Below are positions 53,630 through 61,086 of a stretch of 64,000 bases of DNA, piece after piece. Origin of the DNA: Tunturiibacter empetritectus. GTDB taxonomy: Bacteria; Acidobacteriota; Terriglobia; Terriglobales; Acidobacteriaceae. The first letter of the stretch is position 1. Every line of letters begins with the position of its first letter. The DNA is taken from contig NZ_JACCCU010000003.1 in the NCBI RefSeq assembly GCF_013410875.1, positions 1-64,000 of the forward strand, read 5' to 3'. The notes below the pieces were generated by a model. It was not told where the DNA came from and did no database searches. It saw nothing but the letters and a program-made list of their open reading frames with translations. The position numbers and the translations under genes are program-made.

Positions 53630-56311
53630 TCACCGGGCCCCTTCCGTGGGCAACCCGGTGAGCCGCCAGTGATCCACCAAAGCTCCCACGTTAGCTTCAA
53701 CACCAGCCCCCGCTGAAGTAGCGGAGGTCACTCCAACATTCCATCCATCCAAAACGACCAGGGCGTCCTCTCCCTTTAGATCCGCGGTCGCAGCTTCAAT
53801 CGTGATCGTCCTCGTCTCGTTCGGCAACAGAGACACGTAGTTGTCGCTGTAATAAACGGGCAGCACTCGTTCTCCCGAGCGCTTGCGCCGCAGTTGCAGG
53901 TGAGTCATCAGCGCAATGTCTTTCCCTGTATTTTGCAGCGTCACAGTAACGAAGACCTTGTCCTCCGCATCGCGGCGAATCACCGACGCTCCAAGCGTCA
54001 CCACAGGCAAGCTGCCCAACGCTTTAAGATCATCCTGATGCTCCGGCAGCGCACGCCAGTAAAAGTTCTCCGAGATCAGCTTCCCTGTTGCATCACGCAG
54101 CTCAAGCTTCACGAAGTGAACCGCCGAAAGCGTTGAAGGCCACTCCACGCTTCCGAGCGTCGTTGCCAGGCTCGGTGCAGCCGACACGTCAAAGTCGTGT
54201 TGATACTGCACTACCCCATCCAGGTTGTAGATCGCCAGGTGAGCATGCGCACTCTCCAGCGGAGTATCCAGATTGTTGATCACCTGGACCTCGCCATTCG
54301 CCTCATTCAGTTGAATATGAACCGGCTCGGCCGCCTTCTTCACCGCGAACAGCGCTGAGTTCGGCTCCAGATCATGGTGGTAAAGCTGCCACACAAAGCT
54401 GGGTTGAGCAGGATTACTCATCCATGTAATCACGCCCGTTGTCGGATGGAACAGCTTCGCATTGCGGCCTTCATACATCGCGCGAAACGCCTCATAGTTC
54501 GCCAGCTGCGACTTCCGCACAAAGTCCGCAAGATTCGCCACCTTGCCGTACCTGTCCGCAATCATCGCCGGATATTTGTCGCCATCCGCCGCGCCCTTGG
54601 CAAAGTCATGCTGCGCCCAGTCGTCGTTGATCGTCTCCCAATCCTTCTCCGGCATCATGCCATGAATCGACTCCAGCGTCGGCACCGACATGCTTCCAAT
54701 CTCTGTCTTGAACGCCTCGTCATACACATAGAACTCACGCGGCGTCCTCCAGTGATACGGCCCATGCGAGTTGACCCCGCGCCCATCAGCCGAGTTCGCC
54801 TGGTACAACCTCGTCGGCTCCAGCTCAGTCATCAAAACGCGCAGCGCATCATCAATCTTCTTCGGCGGATATCCTTCATTCCGTGCACACCACAAAACAA
54901 TCGCGGCATGATTGCGAAACCGAAGAATCTTGTCGCGCACATTCGCCATGTACGTATCAAAATCATCTGGATCAGGCCCATCCGAAGGATTCGGCTGAAA
55001 AAACTCATCCCACACCAGAATCCCATATTTGTCGCACAGCTCATAAAAATCTTCGCTCGTACTCTGTCCCACCCAATTGCGAATCAGGTTGAGATTCGCA
55101 ATCTGGTGCATCCGAATCTGCGCCTCCAGCCGCTCCCGCGGATTGCGCTTCATCGCTTCATCCAGCCCCCAGTTCCCTCCGCGAATAAACACCCGAACCC
55201 CATTTACCGAGATCGTCAGGTTCTCCGAATCAGGCACAGCATACGTAAACTTGCGAACGCCGAAGCTCACATCTTTGTCGTCCGAAGTCTTCCCATCCAC
55301 CTCAAAACTCAAGTGCAGCGTGTACATATTCTGCGGCCCATACCCATTCGGCCACCACAGCTTCGGATGATCCACATGCATCGCCGGCGTATTCTTCGGA
55401 TCGACTGTAACCGTCTGTGAACTATGCGCCGCCACCTCCACGCTCTGTTCGAACGTTACATCCCCAAAGCTTCCCTTCAGCACGCCCTTCTGCGGCGCAT
55501 CCGTTACATTCTCCACTCGCGCCTGCACTGAAACATTAGCCGTATCCGTCTTAGGCAAAGGAAGATCCGTCGTCACCAGCGGATCTTTAATCACCACCGG
55601 CCCACTCGCCGAGAGAAAAACCTTCTGCCAGATTCCCGTATCCCGATCCCTTATCGCCGGAATCCAGTCCCACCCAATCGTCGAAAGAAACGTCGGCCCA
55701 TCAATCGCGGTGATGCCGCCATTCTTGCCCACACCATCCCGAATCGTATGTTCATGCGGCACGCCCGGATGAGGCTGCGGCGACACCAGCACCGCCAGAA
55801 CCGCCCTCTTACCCGGCTTCACCACGGTCGAGATATCGAAGATCCCCCGCTTGAACGCGCCCTTCATCGTGCCAGCCTGCGTCCCATTCACCCACACCTG
55901 TGCTGAAAAATTGATTCCTTCCAGGTTCAGCCACACATGCCTCCCCGCGTACGTCTTCGGCACCTCAAAGACCGTGCGATACCAGTACTGCGTGCGCGCA
56001 AGGCTGTCGGGAATCTTGTCGGGACGGCTATTCTCCCCATACAAAGGCTCCGGGTAGGCGCCTGCATTCACCAGGCTCGTCAGCACCGTCCCAGGCACCG
56101 TCGCGGAGTACCACCCCTGCGGTTTAAACTTTGCCGAAGCGATCGCATTCCCGGCCTGCGTCACCTTCGCCGCATCCTGCAGCTGCCAGCCAGCCGACAG
56201 AGTCACACTCTCAGGAACTGATGAGCTAGCTGCCAAAGCCACCGAACCCAACCCCACCGAACCTGCAACAAACGACAGCACCAACGCCGATCCCCAGACT
56301 CTCATTCGCAT
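53630..56311 (-). CDS. Secreted GH2 exo-beta-glucosaminidase/mannosidase-like enzyme
   Basis: An 893-residue exported enzyme (signal VLSFVAGSVGLGSVALAA). Sugar-binding jelly-roll (40-235), Ig-like domain, then the GH2 barrel: RGGNWGLDEAMKRNPRERLE, the acid/base in WCARNEG (E479) and the nucleophile in KTEIGSMSVPTLE (E537). Two more beta domains follow. Domain order resembles exo-beta-D-glucosaminidases (CsxA type) and beta-mannosidases; the presence of the chitin locus favours a chitosan-related substrate, but mannosides remain possible. Upstream is the efflux operon, on the same strand with 113 bp between. Confidence 0.88.
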   Translation of the reverse strand: MRMRVWGSALVLSFVAGSVGLGSVALAASSSVPESVTLSAGWQLQDAAKVTQAGNAIASAKFKPQGWYSATVPGTVLTSLVNAGAYPEPLYGENSRPDKIPDSLARTQYWYRTVFEVPKTYAGRHVWLNLEGINFSAQVWVNGTQAGTMKGAFKRGIFDISTVVKPGKRAVLAVLVSPQPHPGVPHEHTIRDGVGKNGGITAIDGPTFLSTIGWDWIPAIRDRDTGIWQKVFLSASGPVVIKDPLVTTDLPLPKTDTANVSVQARVENVTDAPQKGVLKGSFGDVTFEQSVEVAAHSSQTVTVDPKNTPAMHVDHPKLWWPNGYGPQNMYTLHLSFEVDGKTSDDKDVSFGVRKFTYAVPDSENLTISVNGVRVFIRGGNWGLDEAMKRNPRERLEAQIRMHQIANLNLIRNWVGQSTSEDFYELCDKYGILVWDEFFQPNPSDGPDPDDFDTYMANVRDKILRFRNHAAIVLWCARNEGYPPKKIDDALRVLMTELEPTRLYQANSADGRGVNSHGPYHWRTPREFYVYDEAFKTEIGSMSVPTLESIHGMMPEKDWETINDDWAQHDFAKGAADGDKYPAMIADRYGKVANLADFVRKSQLANYEAFRAMYEGRNAKLFHPTTGVITWMSNPAQPSFVWQLYHHDLEPNSALFAVKKAAEPVHIQLNEANGEVQVINNLDTPLESAHAHLAIYNLDGVVQYQHDFDVSAAPSLATTLGSVEWPSTLSAVHFVKLELRDATGKLISENFYWRALPEHQDDLKALGSLPVVTLGASVIRRDAEDKVFVTVTLQNTGKDIALMTHLQLRRKRSGERVLPVYYSDNYVSLLPNETRTITIEAATADLKGEDALVVLDGWNVGVTSATSAGAGVEANVGALVDHWRLTGLPTEGAR

Positions 56312-56424
56312 TCAACCCGCACCTTTGATCGTGACGATCGGAATTTTCGAACGCGAAGACCGCCCCGCGCCTGACATAGAAAACCCTACACGATCATCAA
56401 GCAAAGGTCACACCTGCGGCCTCA

Positions 56425-57948
56425 CTATTGAGTTGTCGTCTCTGCCTTCGTCAGCTTCTTCGAGACCTGCGCCGGGGTAGGCAACTGCGATCGATCCCAC
56501 CCTCCGCCCAGCGCCTCAATCAACTGCACCGAGGCCGTCATCTCCTGCACTCGTAGAGACGCGACCGACTGCCTATCCGTCAGTAGCGTCGTCTGCGCTG
56601 TCACCACGTTCACGTAAGGATCGATGCCCGTCTGATACCGCGCCGTCTGGAGCGTCACAAACTCCTCCGCCGACTTCACCGCCTCTTGCTGCTGTAACTG
56701 CTGCTGCGAAAGAATACGCACGGAAGCAAGCGCATCCTCCACCTGCTGAAATCCCGTAAGAACAGTCTGCCGATAGCTCGCAACATCGGCGTTATAGACC
56801 TCCACAAACTGATTCACCGTTGCCCTTCGCAGCCCGGCGTCGAAGACCGTCTCGCTCACCGTCGGCCCTATCGACCAGAACCGGCTCGGCCAATCAAGAA
56901 GATGCTTGAAGGTCGAGCTCTCAAATCCACCCGAAGCGCTCAACGTTAGATTCGGATAGTACGCCGCCGTCGCAATACCAATCTGCGCATTCGCCGACGC
57001 CATATTTCGCTCCGAAGCAGCAATATCAGGCCGCCTCTCCAGCAGCGCCGACGGCAACCCAATCGGTATCGGTGGAGGAGTCACACTCGAAGCCCTCACC
57101 GGAATAGAAAAGTCGGACGCATTGGCGCCCACCAGCAGCGCAATCGCATGCTCATACTGCGCGCGCGCCACCCCAAGATTGATCGCCTGCGACTGCACAT
57201 TCTGCAGTGTATTCTGCGCCTCCACCACCGAAATCCGGTCGCCAACGCCGGTCTCGTACTGCGCCTGCGTCAACTCCAGTGCCTTCTTATCCGCTTCCAC
57301 CGTGTCGTTCAGAATTGCCTGCAGCGCATCCTGACCTCGTATCTCAAAGAAAAACGTGGCAAGGCTCGCCTGTTCGGTCAGCTTCTCATTCTCAAGATCG
57401 GCAGCGCTCAACTGTGCGTTGTACTGCTGCTCGTGAATCGTGCTGCGAACTCTGCCCCAAACATCCGGCTCCCACGAAACTGAAAGCGGCAGAGAGCCAA
57501 CAGAGTTCGTTGAGCCCGTGTTGGCTTGCGACGAACGCCCAAGATTCGCTGAAGATTTGGAGCGGGTATACGAAGGTCCTACGGACGCAGTCGGATAAAG
57601 CTGCGAGCGTGCCTGTGCAACCAGCGTGCGCGCCTCCATAAAGTTCGCAAAGAACTGCTTGATGTTCTGGTTATCGATGTTCAACCGCTCTTCCAGCGCA
57701 TTCAGCTCCGGATCGCCATAGATCTCCCACCACTTTCCATGCAGCATCGCATCCTGAGGCTGTGCCACCTTCCAGCCATCCGTATCCTGAAATTGTGTCG
57801 GCGACTCCTTATACGTCGCCGGCGGCGCCTGCGCAACGGCCGGAGGCGTGTGGTACTTAGGCCCCACCATGCATCCGGCCAACAAAAGCGCCGTGGCTGT
57901 CGGGCAAATCGCGATGGTCCATCGAAGGTTCGTCATAGAGTTAGACAT
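56425..57948 (-). CDS. RND efflux outer-membrane factor lipoprotein (NodT/OprM family)
   Basis: A 507-residue outer-membrane lipoprotein. Lipobox LLLAGC near residue 21-26, then GPKYHTPP, the family start. Two repeated OEP halves follow, with WWEIYGDPELNALEERL, SVSWEPDVWGRVRSTIHEQQ and PSALLERRPDIAASERNMAS. It forms a trimeric channel that docks on the RND pump. It begins 6 bp after the permease stop and is the last gene of the operon. Confidence 0.92.
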   Translation of the reverse strand: MSNSMTNLRWTIAICPTATALLLAGCMVGPKYHTPPAVAQAPPATYKESPTQFQDTDGWKVAQPQDAMLHGKWWEIYGDPELNALEERLNIDNQNIKQFFANFMEARTLVAQARSQLYPTASVGPSYTRSKSSANLGRSSQANTGSTNSVGSLPLSVSWEPDVWGRVRSTIHEQQYNAQLSAADLENEKLTEQASLATFFFEIRGQDALQAILNDTVEADKKALELTQAQYETGVGDRISVVEAQNTLQNVQSQAINLGVARAQYEHAIALLVGANASDFSIPVRASSVTPPPIPIGLPSALLERRPDIAASERNMASANAQIGIATAAYYPNLTLSASGGFESSTFKHLLDWPSRFWSIGPTVSETVFDAGLRRATVNQFVEVYNADVASYRQTVLTGFQQVEDALASVRILSQQQLQQQEAVKSAEEFVTLQTARYQTGIDPYVNVVTAQTTLLTDRQSVASLRVQEMTASVQLIEALGGGWDRSQLPTPAQVSKKLTKAETTTQ

Positions 57949-57954
57949 CCAAAT

Positions 57955-60900
57955 CTACTCCGCAGCGACGGCAGCTGGGCCGCCCCCGGGGTTGAAAGTA
58001 TCGTGCTTACGACCCAATGCACGCAGACGCAGGCGATCCAGCGTGAGATAGACAACGGGAGTGGTGTAGAGCGTAAGCATCTGGCTCACGATCAAACCCC
58101 CAACAATCGTTATGCCCAGCGGTCGTCGCAACTCCGACCCCGTTCCTGTCCCAAATGCCAGCGGCAACGCCCCAAAGAGCGCAGCCATCGTCGTCATCAG
58201 AATAGGCCGAAAACGCAGCATGCACGCCTCAAAGATCGCGTCTTCCGTATTCATGCCACCCTCGCGCTCTGCCTGCAGCGCAAAGTCGATCATCATAATC
58301 GCGTTCTTCTTCACAATGCCGATCAGCAGCACAATCCCGATGATCGAAATAACGTTCAAATCCGTCTTGAAGAGCATCAGCGCCAGCATCGCGCCAACAC
58401 TGGCCGAAGGCAGCGTCGAAAGAATCGTCAACGGATGCACCAGACTCTCGTACAAAACTCCCAGCACAATATAGACCGCAAGCAACGCCGTCAAAATCAG
58501 CAGGGGTTCGGTCCCCAGCGACTGCTGATACGCCAGCAGCGTTCCCGCAAAGAATCCATGCACCGAGGTGGGAGTCCCCAGCCGCTGCTGCATCTGCGCA
58601 ATCTCAAGCGTCGCATCGCTCAATGACATCCCGGGAGCCAGATTGAACGACACCGTCACCGAAGGGAACAGCCCCGTGTGATTCAAAGAAAGCGGAGTCG
58701 TATTAGTCATAGATGTCGCCATCGTAAAGAGCGGGACGTTCCCGCTGGCCGTCGTGCTGCTGGTGCCGGAAGGATGAAAATAGATATTCTTCAATCCCTC
58801 TGGCGTCTGCCAGTACTCCGGCGCAACCTCCAGCACGACGTAGTACTGATTCAGTTGGGTATAGATGATCGAAACCTGCTGCTGCCCGAACGCACTGTAC
58901 AGCCCCTGATCGAGCGACTGCGCCGTCTGGCCCAGCTTCGCCGCCGTCACCCGGTCGTACGTAAGCAGCTGATCCAGGCCCCCATTCTGCTGATCCGAGC
59001 TCACATCTTGAAACCCGGGCAGATGCATCATAGCTGTCAGCAGCTTGGGACCCCACGTCGAAAGATCCGTAACGTTATCCGCCTGAATCGTGTACTGATA
59101 GAGCGCGTTGCTCGATCGTCCGCCAATGCGAAGATCCTGTGAAGCCTGCAAAAACGCCGAGGCGCCCGTCACCCGGTTCAGCTTCGGCCGCAGCCGGTTG
59201 ATAATATCCGGCGCCGTGATCTTGCGAAGGTTCAACGGCTTCAGCGCCACGAATATATTTCCTGTATTCGTAGCCCCGCCGCCACCCGTAAAGCCAATCA
59301 CGTTTTGAACGGCCGGATCATTCTTCACGATATTTGCGACTTCCTGAAGTGCCATATTCATAGAAGCGAACGAAGCATCCTGCGGCCCCCGAACCGCCCC
59401 TGCCAGCGACCCCGTATCCTGCTGCGGAAAAAATCCCTTCGGAATCTTGATCACCAGAGCCACATTCAAAGCGATCGTCAACAGCAGTACAGTCAGAGTC
59501 AGCACAGGGTTTTCCAGCACCCAATGCAGGCTTCGCCGATAGAGCGAAAGCACCCAGTCGAAAAACCTCTCCGACGCCATGTAAATCCGGCCATGCTTCT
59601 TCGCGTGCTCGTTCCGCAGCAGATACGCGCACATCATCGGCGTCGTCGTCAGCGAGATCAGCATCGACACGAAGATCGCTGTAGAAAGGGTCACCGCAAA
59701 CTCGCGAAACAGCCTCCCCACAATCCCGCCCATCAAAAGCAGGGGAATAAAAACCGCAACCAGCGAGATGCTGATCGACACCACCGTAAAACCAATCTCC
59801 TGCGCTCCCTTTAGCGCAGCGGCAAACGGAGTCATCCCGTTCTCGAGATGCCGCGTGATGTTCTCCATCACCACAATCGCATCGTCCACCACAAACCCGG
59901 TCGAGATCGTCAGTGCCATCAGCGAGAGGTTATCGATGCTGTAGCCAAACATGTACATCACCGCAAAGGTCCCAATCAACGAAACCGGAACCGCCACCGC
60001 GGGAATCAGCGTCGCTCGCCCATTCCGCAGAAAGACGAAAACCACCCCAATCACCAGCGCGATAGAGAGCAGCAGCGTTCGCTCCACATCACTCACCGAC
60101 GCACGAATCGTCGTCGTGCGATCCAGCACAATCGTCGTATCGATCCCCTTCGGAATCGAGGCCTCCACCGACGGCAGCTCAGCCCGGATACGATCCACCG
60201 TATCAATAATGTTGGCCCCGGGCTGCCGAAAGATAATCAGCATCACAGCCCGCTTGCCGTTCAGATATCCCGCCGCACGCAGGTTCTGTGTCGAGTCGAC
60301 CACATCTGCCACATCAGACAACCGCACCGCCGACCCGTTATTGTAACCAATAATGATCGGTTTATAGTCCTCCGCATGCGAGATCTGGTCATTCGCAACG
60401 ATATCCGCTGACACGTCTCCGTTCGTGATCTGACCCTTCGCCAGGTTCGAATTCTGCAGACTCACCACCGACTGCACATTCGCCATCGTCATCCCAAAGC
60501 TCGCAAGCTTCGTCGGATTTACCTCAACCCGAACCGAGGGCAGCGCGCCTCCACCAGGATTGACCTGCCCCACTCCCTGGATCTGCGAAAGCTTTTGCTG
60601 CACCACCGTCGACGCTTCGTCGTACAACTTGTCCGGCCCATATTTATCCGACGTCAGCCCCAGAATCATGATCGGCGCATCCGCGGGGTTCACCTTGCGA
60701 TACGTCGGATTTCCCGGAAGATTCGCCGGAAGATAAGTTCTCGCCGCGTTGATCGCCGCCTCGACATCGCGCGCCGCGCCATCAATATTCCGGCTCAAAT
60801 CAAATTGAATCGTGATCGACGTCGTGCCGAGGCTGCTCGCAGAGGTCATCTCCGTCACCCCTGCAATATGCCCAAACTGCCGTTCCAGCGGGGTCGCCAC

Positions 60901-61086
60901 CGACGACGCCATGATCTCGGCGCTCCCGCCCGGCAAACTCGCACCCACCGAGATCGTCGGAAAATCCACCTGCGGCAGTGGCGAAACCGGCAGCACATTG
61001 AACGCAATCGCCCCCGCAATCGCAATTGCAATCGTAAGCAGCGTCGTCGCCACAGGCCGATGGATGAATGGTGCAGAGATGTTCAT
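57955..61086 (-). CDS. RND multidrug efflux permease, MdtC-like
   Basis: A 1043-residue inner-membrane pump: NISAPFIHRPVATTLLTIAI at the start, 12 helices, two periplasmic loops, and the proton-relay motif VVDDAIVVMENITRHLENGM (DD in helix 4). QTLTLYTTPVVYL-like end (SQMLTLYTTPVVYLTLDRLR) is typical. With a second permease directly upstream it fits the MdtBC heteromultimer type, which exports bile salts and novobiocin in E. coli; the substrate here is unknown. Its start overlaps the upstream permease stop by 4 bp. Confidence 0.93.
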   Translation of the reverse strand: MNISAPFIHRPVATTLLTIAIAIAGAIAFNVLPVSPLPQVDFPTISVGASLPGGSAEIMASSVATPLERQFGHIAGVTEMTSASSLGTTSITIQFDLSRNIDGAARDVEAAINAARTYLPANLPGNPTYRKVNPADAPIMILGLTSDKYGPDKLYDEASTVVQQKLSQIQGVGQVNPGGGALPSVRVEVNPTKLASFGMTMANVQSVVSLQNSNLAKGQITNGDVSADIVANDQISHAEDYKPIIIGYNNGSAVRLSDVADVVDSTQNLRAAGYLNGKRAVMLIIFRQPGANIIDTVDRIRAELPSVEASIPKGIDTTIVLDRTTTIRASVSDVERTLLLSIALVIGVVFVFLRNGRATLIPAVAVPVSLIGTFAVMYMFGYSIDNLSLMALTISTGFVVDDAIVVMENITRHLENGMTPFAAALKGAQEIGFTVVSISISLVAVFIPLLLMGGIVGRLFREFAVTLSTAIFVSMLISLTTTPMMCAYLLRNEHAKKHGRIYMASERFFDWVLSLYRRSLHWVLENPVLTLTVLLLTIALNVALVIKIPKGFFPQQDTGSLAGAVRGPQDASFASMNMALQEVANIVKNDPAVQNVIGFTGGGGATNTGNIFVALKPLNLRKITAPDIINRLRPKLNRVTGASAFLQASQDLRIGGRSSNALYQYTIQADNVTDLSTWGPKLLTAMMHLPGFQDVSSDQQNGGLDQLLTYDRVTAAKLGQTAQSLDQGLYSAFGQQQVSIIYTQLNQYYVVLEVAPEYWQTPEGLKNIYFHPSGTSSTTASGNVPLFTMATSMTNTTPLSLNHTGLFPSVTVSFNLAPGMSLSDATLEIAQMQQRLGTPTSVHGFFAGTLLAYQQSLGTEPLLILTALLAVYIVLGVLYESLVHPLTILSTLPSASVGAMLALMLFKTDLNVISIIGIVLLIGIVKKNAIMMIDFALQAEREGGMNTEDAIFEACMLRFRPILMTTMAALFGALPLAFGTGTGSELRRPLGITIVGGLIVSQMLTLYTTPVVYLTLDRLRLRALGRKHDTFNPGGGPAAVAAE

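Noticed and set aside
54374..55420. 348-codon plus frame inside the GH2 gene
   Set aside because: Antisense shadow of a well-supported GH2 gene; Arg/His/Pro-rich composition is typical of such shadows.
57739..58626. 295-codon plus frame across the efflux genes
   Set aside because: Antisense to two conserved efflux genes and composed mainly of Arg, Gln and His.
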